Shown here piece after piece: positions 1 to 7,701 of a stretch of DNA of 64,000 nt (positions within the stretch are counted from its first letter, which is position 1; each line of letters starts with the position of its first letter). The notes under the pieces are model-generated. The model saw only the letters and a program-made list of their open reading frames with translations. It searched no databases and was not told where the DNA came from. Source of the DNA: Paenibacillus rhizophilus (GTDB taxonomy: Bacteria > Bacillota > Bacilli > Paenibacillales > Paenibacillaceae); assembly GCF_003854965.1 (NCBI RefSeq), contig NZ_RQPI01000016.1:40323-104322 (forward strand), given 5' to 3'. The translations under genes were made by a program, and so were the position numbers.

Positions 1-210
1 GACCGCTCCGCAAACGACAGCCATAGTTCCGAGCCATTTAAAAAGCTCCAGATCTTCCTTTCTTCCTCCTTGAGGGGGCAAGCCCCCGGCACCGCTTGAA
101 GGCTGGGGATGTGTTCCGTTGGCTTGAGCGTAGAAGGAATAGGCAATCAGCAGCAAACTGAATATCACAGCGAGAATGGCGGGAATCCATACTGTTTTTC
201 TTTTTGACAT
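1..210 (-). CDS. Membrane protein, N-terminal part only (cut by window edge)
   Basis: Reading leftwards from the ATG at 208-210 gives about 70 residues, beginning MSKRKTVWIPAILAV, before the window ends. Residues about 7-27 form one hydrophobic segment, followed by a Pro/Gly/Gln-rich linker and the start of a second hydrophobic stretch (KWLGTMAVVCGAV). It is therefore an integral or anchored membrane protein with a short polar N-terminus. A purine-rich AGAGAGGAG lies upstream but about 15 bases from the ATG, which is longer than usual. No family can be named from this fragment. Confidence 0.6.
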   Translation of the reverse strand, partial: MSKRKTVWIPAILAVIFSLLLIAYSFYAQANGTHPQPSSGAGGLPPQGGRKEDLELFKWLGTMAVVCGAV

Positions 211-336
211 GTGAGCTTCGTCACACTCCTCTCTTTTTCCTTTATAGTATCAGCCTGTTATTAACGAATTATTAAGGCGGGCTCCCCGGACAGCCACAAA
301 AAAACGCCCCGGACGACGCTAAAGGGCTGACCCGGC

Positions 337-429
337 TTAAGTTGTCGATAAGGGTAGGATTCCACTAAAGGCTTCGGGAGAAGGCGACCGACCAATCCGG
401 CCCAAGAAAAAGCAATCCGGTTTTGCCAT
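337..429 (-). CDS. Possible 30-residue peptide with a perfect ribosome binding site
   Basis: The minus strand has AGGAGG, nine bases, then ATG at 429 and 30 codons to a TAA at 337. The peptide starts MAKPDCFFLGRIGRSPSPEA. It lies between two longer genes in a stretch otherwise without genes (211-906). The sequence resembles no family I recognise. It could be a leader peptide, a small protein or chance, and only the ribosome binding site argues for translation. Confidence 0.25.
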   Translation of the reverse strand: MAKPDCFFLGRIGRSPSPEAFSGILPLSTT

Positions 430-495
430 TCGTTATCGCCTCCTGGAATTTAAAGTGCCCATTGGTGCACTAACAGGAAGCCTGAGCGGTATGGG

Positions 496-729
496 ATGAT
501 TTTATGTAAGAAAAATGAAGAACATACGATTCAGGCCTTTATCAAGGTTACTTCCAACATATCCATCACTTACACTTCCAGAATAATGGTAATTTCGCTT
601 ATTATTATCATTGGCTATGTTACTATAATTTTTGTACTTTTCTTCATAACCTTTTCTTTTCCTCCGGATTTGGGTAGTCTGGAGGCTTTTTTTGGTTGTT
701 TCAAACCACGATTCTTATTTTCAATATGA
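496..729 (+). CDS. Doubtful 77-residue hydrophobic ORF in AT-rich DNA
   Basis: An open frame in unusually AT-rich DNA whose middle (MVISLIIIIGYVTIIFVLFF) would be a single membrane span. There is no convincing ribosome binding site in front of the ATG. AT-rich sequence readily yields Ile/Phe-rich frames by chance, so this is probably not a gene. It is listed because nothing else explains 490-830. Confidence 0.15.
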   Translation: MILCKKNEEHTIQAFIKVTSNISITYTSRIMVISLIIIIGYVTIIFVLFFITFSFPPDLGSLEAFFGCFKPRFLFSI

Positions 730-906
730 TTGGCTTATCGGAGATCTTAGCGATCAGTTGCAATCATGTTTTGGTCATAACAATTTTGTTATGATACCTA
801 TTGTGTATATTGATTTTACTTATGTTAGCGCCTGTTGCATCATCTGATTATGGCAAGCGACAAGTCAATCAAGCACCAATTAAATTTGAATAAAGGGGGA
901 AATATT

Positions 907-1260
907 GTGAAATATAAGGCTTGGATTTTACTAATATTAGCCAATCTATTTTGGTCTGGTAATATGATTTTCGGAAAATTCAGCTCAATTGAATTTCCTG
1001 CAGTATGGACAGCTTTTCTAAGATGGGTTGTTGCATTGATTCTCCTTATTCCCATTGCTCAAATCATTGAGAAACCTTCATGGTTACAAATATGGAAAAA
1101 AACCGGGTATCGGATCAACGGGGAATATAATTATCTGATTAAAGTACAAGCCGCATCGATAGAAGAGCTTGCCGAATTCCAAGATTCTCTAGTTAAACTC
1201 GGGCCTTCAAAGTCTCATATCAGTATGAAAAATATATTGGAAAACAGGGTTCTGCTCTAG
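907..1260 (+). pseudogene. EamA transporter / Lrp-AsnC regulator chimera (gene remnant)
   Basis: From the GTG at 907, behind AAAGGGGGA, the first ~60 residues match the start of an EamA-type drug/metabolite transporter: two hydrophobic helices with ANLFWSGNMIFGKF and AVWTAFLRWVVALILLIP. At about residue 65 the sequence turns without a stop into RINGEYNYLIKVQAASIEEL, which is typical of the C-terminal RAM domain of Lrp/AsnC regulators, and it ends as such a domain normally ends. An EamA protein needs ten helices and Lrp needs its helix-turn-helix, so neither half should work. A deletion between two adjacent same-strand genes would produce this join. The AT-rich composition differs from the neighbouring genes. 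Confidence 0.65.
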
Positions 1261-1290
1261 GTAATTCCGACAAAACCGATCAAAATTATA

Positions 1291-1319
1291 TTGACGAATA
1301 TTATATGAACATGTAATAC
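1291..1319 (+). promoter_or_regulatory. Sigma-A-type promoter for the amino-acid ABC operon
   Basis: TTGACG at 1291-1296, exactly 17 bases, then TAATAC at 1314-1319. It lies 65 bases before the binding-protein gene and after the EamA/Lrp remnant, so it should drive the three-gene importer operon. No riboswitch or T-box structure is visible in the short leader. Confidence 0.6.
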
Positions 1320-1383
1320 TCAATTGTGCTGAAAAAAAGATGTTCAATAGATTAGAAAAAAAGAGAAGAGAGGGTACATAGAA

Positions 1384-2220
1384 ATGAAAAAATTCAGCCT
1401 GATACTTCTGCTGGCACTGACCGTCATTTTGGTCGCAGCCTGCGGAACAAATGCTAACAACGGCAGTTCGCCTGCGGCTTCACCGTCGCAGAACGCGGAA
1501 ACCGGAAGCGGGGAACAATCCAGCCTGGACGCAATCAAAGCAAGCGGTGTATTGCGGATCGGTACGGAAGGAACATACGCCCCCTTCACTTATCATGATG
1601 CGAGCGGCAAGCTGACCGGATTCGACGTGGAGATTGCAGAGGAAGTTGCCAAACGCCTAGGGGTGAAGGCCGAGTTCGTCGAAACTCAATGGGACGGTAT
1701 TTTCGCCGGAATGGATGCCAAACGGTTTGATGCTATTTTTAATGAAGTATCCATTACGGACGAACGCAAAGTGAAATACGACTTCTCCGATCCTTACATC
1801 GTCTCCAAGGCTGTACTGATCGTCAAGAGCGACAATAACACGATTCAGTCATTCGCAGACCTTAAAGGCAAAAAGGCCGCTCAGTCCCTGACGAGCAATC
1901 TGGCGGATATCGCAAGGGAGAATGGAGCTGAAATCGTCTCCACCGAGGGTTTTAATCAGGCGATCGATTTACTGACTTCCGGACGCGTGGATGCCACGGT
2001 CAACGACGGATTATCTTATTTGGACCTCAAAAAGCAGAAGCCGGACGCTCCGATCAAAAAGGTTGACGAACAGGCGAACGGTTCACAAAGCGCCGCCGCT
2101 TTCCTTAAAGGCAATGACGAACTGGTCAAAGCGGTCAATGACGCACTGGCTTCAATGAAGAGCGATGGAACCTACTTGAAAATCTCCGAAAAATATTTCG
2201 GCCAGGATGTATCCCAATAA
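1384..2220 (+). CDS. Amino-acid ABC transporter substrate-binding lipoprotein
   Basis: A 278-residue extracellular binding protein of family SBP_bac_3, anchored to the outer face of the membrane. Residues 1-19 are a lipoprotein signal peptide ending in a lipobox (VAAC), with Cys20 as the lipidation site, followed by a Ser/Gly/Ala-rich linker. The mature domain begins near residue 50 (SGVLRIGTEGTYAPFTYHD, then GFDVEIAEEVAKRLG), the usual opening of polar amino-acid and cystine binders. AGAGAGGG precedes the ATG. The permease and ATPase genes follow at once, giving a complete importer. The pattern resembles cystine binders such as TcyA/TcyJ, but the substrate cannot be fixed from sequence alone. 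Confidence 0.9.
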   Translation: MKKFSLILLLALTVILVAACGTNANNGSSPAASPSQNAETGSGEQSSLDAIKASGVLRIGTEGTYAPFTYHDASGKLTGFDVEIAEEVAKRLGVKAEFVETQWDGIFAGMDAKRFDAIFNEVSITDERKVKYDFSDPYIVSKAVLIVKSDNNTIQSFADLKGKKAAQSLTSNLADIARENGAEIVSTEGFNQAIDLLTSGRVDATVNDGLSYLDLKKQKPDAPIKKVDEQANGSQSAAAFLKGNDELVKAVNDALASMKSDGTYLKISEKYFGQDVSQ

Positions 2221-2274
2221 CACATGAATCAAAGGCTCTATTATGGCCCAAAGTTCAAGAAGGATGTCTGATTT

Positions 2275-2943
2275 ATGGATGACCGTAAAATCCAAATCGT
2301 GATCGATTCTTTGCTGCCCCTGCTTAAAGCGGGGGTGGCTTTTACCATTCCGCTGACGCTGGTTTCGTTCGCTCTCGGTTTGCTGCTGGCGGTTGCCACG
2401 GCGCTGGTCCGGCTGTCGTCATGGAAAGTTCCGGTTCTGATCGCCCGCTTCTATGTATGGATCATTCGCGGTACTCCGCTGCTGGTTCAATTGTTCATTA
2501 TTTTTTATGGACTGCCGAGCGTAGGAATAACGCTGGAGCCGTTTACGGCGGCGGTGATCGGGTTTACGCTCAGTGTAGGGGCGTACGGCTCGGAAATCGT
2601 GCGTGCGGCCATCTTATCTATCCATAAAGGGCAGTGGGAGGCAGCTTATTCGGTCGGCATGACGCGCATCCAGGCGCTGCGGCGAATTATTCTGCCCCAG
2701 GCCGCGCGTGTGTCCGTACCCCCGCTGACGAACTCGTTCATCAGCCTGGTGAAGGATACGTCACTGGCGGCAACGATTACCTATGTGGAAATGTTCCGCA
2801 CAGCGCAGCAAATCGCGGCCGTTACCTATGAACCGCTGCTCGTATATAGTGAAGCAGCAGTCTTTTATCTGGTATTTTGTACGGTCCTGACGGTGCTGCA
2901 AGATTACCTGGAAAAACGTTTGTCCCGCTACTCCGCGGGCTAA
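2275..2943 (+). CDS. Amino-acid ABC transporter permease
   Basis: A 222-residue inner-membrane permease of the HisM/TcyB type with about five helices. The EAA loop that contacts the ATPase is visible around residues 120-145 (EAAYSVGMTRIQALRRIILP). The segment FYVWIIRGTPLLVQLF is the family's signature region near residue 65. AAGGATG precedes the ATG. It is the middle gene of the operon, 54 bases after the binding protein and 14 bases before the ATPase. The single permease gene suggests a homodimeric channel. Confidence 0.9.
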   Translation: MDDRKIQIVIDSLLPLLKAGVAFTIPLTLVSFALGLLLAVATALVRLSSWKVPVLIARFYVWIIRGTPLLVQLFIIFYGLPSVGITLEPFTAAVIGFTLSVGAYGSEIVRAAILSIHKGQWEAAYSVGMTRIQALRRIILPQAARVSVPPLTNSFISLVKDTSLAATITYVEMFRTAQQIAAVTYEPLLVYSEAAVFYLVFCTVLTVLQDYLEKRLSRYSAG

Positions 2944-2957
2944 AGGAGAAATAATTT

Positions 2958-3710
2958 ATGATACGACTGTCTGGCCTACATAAATCGTTCGGCCCGCTTC
3001 AAGTGCTTAAAGGCGTGGATGTGACGCTGGAGGAAGGCAAGGTTCTTGTTATTATTGGTCCGTCCGGCTCAGGCAAGACAACGCTGCTGCGCTGCTTTAA
3101 TCTGCTGGAGGTTCCGGACAAGGGGGGCATTTCGCTGGGCGGAATATCGCTAAGCTTTGACGGAAAGAGGCTCCCGCAGAAGGATGTCCTGGCTCTTCGG
3201 AAAAAAACGGGAATGGTTTTTCAGTCCTACAATCTGTTTCCGAATATGACGGCGCTCGGGAATGTTATGGAAGGACAGGTCACCGTCCAAAAGCTGTCCA
3301 AGGAGGAAGCGCGCAAGCGGGCCTTGAAGCTGCTGGTTAAAGTGGGGCTTGCGGATAAGGCGGACTCATATCCCCATCAGCTCTCCGGGGGCCAGCAGCA
3401 GCGGGTCGCCATTGCCCGGGCGATGGCCACGGAGCCGGAACTCCTGTTATTCGACGAGCCGACCTCGGCGCTCGATCCCGAACTTGTTGGGGAAGTGCTG
3501 AAAGTCATCAGGGAGCTGGCATCCGAAGGCATGACCATGGTAATCGTAACCCATGAAATGAAATTTGCCGCCGATGTCGCGGACACGCTGATTATGATGG
3601 ACGGGGGAGTTATTACGGAACAAGGCACACCGGACCAAGTGCTTAACCATTCTTCCAATCCCCGGACCTTGCAGTTTCTGAACCGGTTTGTAGACGATGA
3701 TCGTACATAA
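2958..3710 (+). CDS. Amino-acid ABC transporter ATP-binding protein
   Basis: A 250-residue cytoplasmic ATPase that powers the importer. It has Walker A GPSGSGKTT near residue 34, Q-loop VFQSYNLFPNM, the ABC signature LSGGQQQR, Walker B LLLFDEPTSALDPE and the switch histidine in VIVTHEMKFA. The length and order are normal for the GlnQ/TcyC class. AAAGGAG stands eight bases before the ATG. It is the last gene of the operon, and a terminator follows 130 bases downstream. Confidence 0.93.
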   Translation: MIRLSGLHKSFGPLQVLKGVDVTLEEGKVLVIIGPSGSGKTTLLRCFNLLEVPDKGGISLGGISLSFDGKRLPQKDVLALRKKTGMVFQSYNLFPNMTALGNVMEGQVTVQKLSKEEARKRALKLLVKVGLADKADSYPHQLSGGQQQRVAIARAMATEPELLLFDEPTSALDPELVGEVLKVIRELASEGMTMVIVTHEMKFAADVADTLIMMDGGVITEQGTPDQVLNHSSNPRTLQFLNRFVDDDRT

Positions 3711-3842
3711 AACCGCTGAATGAAGCCGCATTTATGAGGCTGACGCTGTGGGTGCTTATTGTCTCCGGTCTGTGGACGATCATCAGCGTAATAAGGTGAT
3801 TTTACAGAGTGTGGAGCAGAGAGGAATTCCTGAAACGGCAAC

Positions 3843-3886
3843 AAAACAACGTCCCTTCGGCGAAAAAGGCCGGGGACGTTGTTTTG
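3843..3886. terminator. Bidirectional terminator between ABC operon and flavoprotein gene
   Basis: AAAACAACGTCCC pairs with GGGGACGTTGTTTT around a ~16-base loop. The arms carry A and T runs, so it can stop the plus-strand ABC operon and the convergent minus-strand gene. Confidence 0.7.
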
Positions 3887-3939
3887 TGATCCATGTATTT
3901 TTTGTTTCTGAAATGACCTTGGTCCTGATCTGTTGTCGC

Positions 3940-4506
3940 TTAAGCTTTCAGCACATCATGGTCCACATAGCGCGCGCCGTTCAGCTCGCTAATGACGTTC
4001 ACCGCTACCTTCGCGCCGTCGCCCGCCGTAATGACGGCATGCACGCTGACTCCGGCTACGGTGCCGGCGGCCCAGATGCCTTCGACGTTGGTCTTGCCGG
4101 CCGCGTCCACGGCGACGACCGTCTTGATTCTCGGCTCCGTGCCTTCTTTCGTCTGCACTCCCGCTTTGGCGGCCAGATCCGTCAGCACGCCGGTAGCCAG
4201 AATGACATGCTTCGCTTCATAGGTCGCACCGCTTTCGGTTTCAATGGCAAAGCCTTCACCGCTTTTACCGATGGAAACCGCCTGTTCCGCGATTAGTTCG
4301 GCTCCGAACTTTACCGCTTGCTTGTGTCCGGTTTCCACCAGGTCAGGTCCGCCAATTTCGGAAATACCGTAATAATTCTCGTACCAGCCTCTGCGGGTCA
4401 TCCCTTTGTCGTTGTCGATAAGCAGCGTCTTCTTGCCCGCCTTGGCGGCGAACAGCGCGGCGCTTGCGCCGGCGGGACCGGCGCCGATTACTGCGATTTC
4501 GTACAT
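3940..4506 (-). CDS. Short thioredoxin-reductase-like FAD-dependent oxidoreductase
   Basis: A 188-residue flavoprotein. The N-terminus has the FAD-binding GxGxxG motif (AVIGAGPAGASAALFAAKAG). The C-terminal part has the second FAD motif, GIWAAGTVAG, with an ATG-type motif (HVILATGVL) between them. Thioredoxin reductases are about 310 residues, with an inserted NADPH domain carrying a CxxC. Here both are missing and there is no cysteine pair, so it cannot be a classical thioredoxin reductase. AGGAGGT stands close to the ATG. Its upstream region contains a copy of a repeat seen again at 35.4 kb. Partner and substrate are unknown. Similar short proteins appear in Paenibacillus and Bacillus, so this is probably not a truncation. 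Confidence 0.8.
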   Translation of the reverse strand: MYEIAVIGAGPAGASAALFAAKAGKKTLLIDNDKGMTRRGWYENYYGISEIGGPDLVETGHKQAVKFGAELIAEQAVSIGKSGEGFAIETESGATYEAKHVILATGVLTDLAAKAGVQTKEGTEPRIKTVVAVDAAGKTNVEGIWAAGTVAGVSVHAVITAGDGAKVAVNVISELNGARYVDHDVLKA

Positions 4507-4521
4507 TGTAGGACCTCCTAA

Positions 4522-4618
4522 AAGTTTTGCGTAGCAAAACTCGCTACGAAAGCAAGGGCTAAGTTTTGTGGAGCTTGGCTTCCTGAGACTCTGCGCAGCA
4601 AAACTCGCATCGAAAGCG
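4522..4618 (-). repeat. Degenerate two-unit copy of the AAGTTTTGC repeat
   Basis: Plus-strand sequence with AAGTTTTG at 4522 and again at 4561, and CAGCAAAACTCGC at the matching offset in the second unit (35 bases after AAGTTTTG, exactly as in the 64-bp array at 35.4 kb). The first unit has lost about 25 bases. In both places the repeat ends in ...GCAAAACTTTTAGGAGG on the gene strand, so the last repeat runs straight into the ribosome binding site of the next gene. The AGTTTTGC/GCAAAACT pairs can form hairpins. Confidence 0.75.
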
Positions 4619-4645
4619 TATTGTCGCTATATATTATAGCGCTAT

Positions 4646-6379
4646 CTATGGCTTCTTTGCCAATGCCTGCAGGCAGGGCAGGGTTACCCGGAAGGCTGTA
4701 CCCTTGCCCGGGGCGCTCGTTACGCCGATTTCCCCGCCATGCGCTTCGGTTATCGACTTCGTAATCGACAGCCCAAGCCCCGAACCGCCGTACTTGCGGG
4801 CGCGGGAGGGATCGCTGCGGTAAAATCGGTCGAACACATGGGGGAGATGCTCCGCTGGGATGCCGGCTCCGTTATCCAGCACTGTCAGCTCCGCACGGGA
4901 GCCGGAAGGCTGCAGGGAGAGGGCCACTTTTCCCGTCTTGGGATCGGTATGCTGCACCGCGTTCTGGAACAGATTCAGAACGACCTGCTTGATTTTGTCC
5001 GGGTCGTAAAGCCCTTTTATGCCGGGGGAGAGGGCAAAGTCAACTTCACGGTCTCCGGCAAGCATCTCCAATTGGGGCCGAATTTCTTCGATGACTTCGT
5101 CCAAATAGAGCTCTTTGGCCCGGAGCTGCGGAGCGCCGTCCATCCGGGCGAGGAGAAGCAGATCCTCAACCAGCTTGTTGATTCGCTTCGATTCGCCGTG
5201 CATGCTGTTCAACGCGTTGTACAACTGTTCCCTGTTCTCCGCCGCTCCCCGCAGCAGCACCTCGAGAAAACCGTGTATCGAGGTCAGCGGCGTCCGCAGC
5301 TCGTGGGAGGCGTCGGCGGCGAATCTGCGCATCTGCTCCTTGGCTTCCCGCTCGTTCCGAAATGAAGTCTCCAGACGCTCCAGCATGCCGTTAAAGGAGG
5401 AAGACAGCTGGTCGATTTCGGTCTGTCCCTGCGCAGACGGAAACCGGACATCGAGATTTCCCGCATCGATAATCTGGGCGGTCTTGCCCATATTGGACAG
5501 CGGGACAAGAGTCTTGCGTAGCGCGGGCATGTAGAGAAGAAGGCCGCCCACCAAAGCGGCCACGGACAGAGCCGCGTAAGTCAGCAGCTGGCGCATAATA
5601 ACGTCGCGCAGCGGTGCCATATCCGTGGTCATTTGCAGAACGCCGAGCGGATTGTCCGGATGGCCTATGGTCATGAATACAGCCAAATGCTCGGTGCCGT
5701 CTTCAGAAGTCAGAATCTTGTATTTGCCCGCGACTCTGCCGACGGGATGCTGAAGCAGCAGCTTGTATTCCTCGTCGGTCATACGTGGAGCGGGTGAGTC
5801 AGCCAGCGTCTCCGTCTGCAGATCGGAAAAGGTGCCTTCCGAACTAAATAGGGCGAGCGTAGTCCGGGCGTCCAGCAGCAGGGGGCGCCGTCCCGGGGTG
5901 CCCCTGCCGCTGCCTTGGGCGTCAGCGGCACCTCCCTGTCTGCCGCCCGCCCCCCCGTCACTGCCCTGTTCGGCATAGCCGCCGCTCTCGGTGCCGCCGC
6001 TTTGTCCTCCGGCGCTGCCACCCAGCCTCCCGTCACTGCCCTGCCCAGCGATTCCGCCGAGCTCTGCATCGCTGCCCTGGCCGGCATAGCCGGTATAGCC
6101 GCCACTCTCTGCCCTTACAGGGGGGCTTTCCGCCGCTCCGCTGCTCTCCCGGCGGTTCCCGGCCAACTCTAAGATCAGTTCGCGGGGAACCGAGCGGATT
6201 TGCAACTGCATGGCTTCCGCCCTGCTGGTGTAGAGGAAATTGCGCATAATCACGTATTGAAGCACTCCGATGAGCAGGAGCAGTCCCGAGAGAATCAGCA
6301 GCGAGATGGCGAGGAGCTGCTTGCGGAGCGAGCGGGGAGGATGCAGCCGATTCCTAATGGCCGATAAGCCGCGAATCAT
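4646..6379 (-). CDS. Sensor histidine kinase with Gly-rich extracytoplasmic insert
   Basis: A 577-residue membrane sensor kinase. Order: first membrane helix about 22-44, extracytoplasmic region 45-260, second helix about 264-286, HAMP about 287-340, HisKA with the phospho-acceptor His359 in ASHELRTPLTSIHG, then a HATPase domain with NLFQNAVQHT, DNGAGIPAEHL and GGSGLGLSI. The extracytoplasmic part contains a low-complexity stretch at about 90-162 in which AGQGSD/AEQGSD recurs at 99, 111 and 136, surrounded by GG pairs; this is unusual for such sensors. The ATG overlaps the stop of the response-regulator gene by four bases, so the pair is translationally coupled. The signal sensed is unknown. 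Confidence 0.92.
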   Translation of the reverse strand: MIRGLSAIRNRLHPPRSLRKQLLAISLLILSGLLLLIGVLQYVIMRNFLYTSRAEAMQLQIRSVPRELILELAGNRRESSGAAESPPVRAESGGYTGYAGQGSDAELGGIAGQGSDGRLGGSAGGQSGGTESGGYAEQGSDGGAGGRQGGAADAQGSGRGTPGRRPLLLDARTTLALFSSEGTFSDLQTETLADSPAPRMTDEEYKLLLQHPVGRVAGKYKILTSEDGTEHLAVFMTIGHPDNPLGVLQMTTDMAPLRDVIMRQLLTYAALSVAALVGGLLLYMPALRKTLVPLSNMGKTAQIIDAGNLDVRFPSAQGQTEIDQLSSSFNGMLERLETSFRNEREAKEQMRRFAADASHELRTPLTSIHGFLEVLLRGAAENREQLYNALNSMHGESKRINKLVEDLLLLARMDGAPQLRAKELYLDEVIEEIRPQLEMLAGDREVDFALSPGIKGLYDPDKIKQVVLNLFQNAVQHTDPKTGKVALSLQPSGSRAELTVLDNGAGIPAEHLPHVFDRFYRSDPSRARKYGGSGLGLSITKSITEAHGGEIGVTSAPGKGTAFRVTLPCLQALAKKP

Positions 6380-7062
6380 ATGAGATCCACCCGGTAGCCC
6401 GCGCCGCGCAGCGTACGGATAATGCGGTGCTCCTTATCGCCCAGCTTCTCGCGCAGGGAACGGATATAGACCTCAACAATGTTCTCTTCTCCTCCGAAGT
6501 CGTATCCCCAGACCTTGTCAAGGATCATCGGCTTGCTCAGCACAAGCCCGTGGTTGATGACCATATATTGCAGCAGCTCGTACTCCGTTGGCGAGAGTTC
6601 GAGCACGGCATCCTTGAAGCGGATTTCCTTTCTCCGGCTGTCGATCCGGAAGGGACCGCAGCGCACCTCGCCAAGCAGTCCCGGAAACCGGTTCCGGAGC
6701 CGCGCCTGAATACGGGCAAGCAGCTCCTCGAAGCTGAAGGGCTTGACCATATAATCGTCGGCCCCGATGGAAAGACCCTTCACCCGGTCGTCGACCTCGT
6801 CCTTGGCCGTCAGCATTATAACGGCGATGTCCGGTTCTTCGTCCCGGAGATACCGGCATACATCGAAGCCGTCCATTCCCGGCATCATAATATCTAGGAT
6901 GGCTACATGAGGTTTGAATTCGGCGGCGATCTCCAGAGCGGACATTCCGTCCGGCGCCGTTCTGATGTCAAACCCTTCATTTATAAGACCCAGTTCGAGG
7001 AACTGGAGGATGTGAGGCTCATCGTCCACCAGCAGCAGACGGATGCCTTGGTGAGCTTTCAT
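6376..7062 (-). CDS. OmpR-family response regulator
   Basis: A 228-residue DNA-binding regulator. The receiver domain (1-120) has the acidic pair DDE at 13-15, phospho-acceptor Asp57 (AILDIMMPGMDG) and the conserved Lys in YMVKPFSFEEL. The OmpR/PhoB winged helix follows (about 130-228, VLELSPTEYELLQY and the C-terminal RTLRGAGYRVD). The length is normal. Its stop overlaps the kinase start (ATGA), so the kinase is its partner. GGAGGG precedes the ATG. The upstream region contains a hairpin repeat with a TATAAT at 7097-7102 (reverse strand) that may supply the promoter. Confidence 0.95.
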   Translation of the reverse strand: MKAHQGIRLLLVDDEPHILQFLELGLINEGFDIRTAPDGMSALEIAAEFKPHVAILDIMMPGMDGFDVCRYLRDEEPDIAVIMLTAKDEVDDRVKGLSIGADDYMVKPFSFEELLARIQARLRNRFPGLLGEVRCGPFRIDSRRKEIRFKDAVLELSPTEYELLQYMVINHGLVLSKPMILDKVWGYDFGGEENIVEVYIRSLREKLGDKEHRIIRTLRGAGYRVDLI

Positions 7063-7096
7063 GCATATCCCTCCATACCATATTTAACATGCGGTT

Positions 7097-7165
7097 ATTA
7101 TAAGTTTTGGGGTCCCCGCAAAGTAATTGGAATAAGCTGCGAAGGCAAGGCTTCACTTTGTGGGG
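7097..7165 (-). repeat. Inverted repeat with CACTTTGTGGGG arm and embedded -10 box
   Basis: On the plus strand, CCCCGCAAAGTAA (from 7113) pairs imperfectly with TTCACTTTGTGGGG (to 7165). The right arm, GGCTTCACTTTGTGGGG at 7149-7165, is repeated exactly at 33081 and nearly so at 47901. The left end starts with AAGTTTTG, as in the 64-bp repeats. On the minus strand, TATAAT (7097-7102) sits beside it, upstream of the response regulator, but with only a weak -35. The element may thus supply part of that promoter. Confidence 0.5.
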
Positions 7166-7417
7166 CGTGTTATATTATGCCACATCAACTTGAACGTTTG
7201 CTGAAAATTACCTTTCACATTTCATCCCTAATATTCTTTCACCGGTGTTCAAATTGGGTAATCTTAAGTATATGGAGAAAATATCGCTCTTCTTCTCCGT
7301 CATGATAAACGGGTAATTACGATGTTGGGGAAGCGATTGCAAAAAAAGTGGATGGCGATTGTTCATGCTAGGAAATAGGCCGAAAATGCGAACTATTTTT
7401 TTATTCAGGAAAGGGTT

Positions 7418-7446
7418 TTGACGATGGGTATCGAAAACTTTACTAT
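7418..7446 (+). promoter_or_regulatory. Probable promoter of the glgCDP operon, long leader
   Basis: TTGACG at 7418-7423, 17 bases, TACTAT at 7441-7446. No better candidate is seen between the response-regulator gene and glgC. It implies a leader of about 250 bases before the glgC start. The rest of the 7166-7701 gap shows no convincing gene, and I see no known riboswitch in it. Confidence 0.45.
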
Positions 7447-7701
7447 AAGGATATAGAGTCGGAAACCCATTCATCCCCGTTTAGGTCCGGCCGATCCAAT
7501 CCATTCCAGCCTTCCCCTTTTACAAGACTTTTTCAAGCATCCTATTCATTTCAAAAAATTCAGAAACACCCGGTTTAAAACGGTCTGTTATTCAGTACAA
7601 TGCATTAGGAACGCTTTTCGCGCTGTCTTTGCTTCGCACCAATCATTTTAACCCATTTATTGAAGAAGCTTTACTACCCCAAGTCAAGGAGGCTCTTCCA
7701 A

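Noticed and set aside
7208..7474. 88-codon frame on the minus strand in the glgC leader region
   Set aside because: No ribosome site, no similarity, and it overlaps the best glgC promoter.
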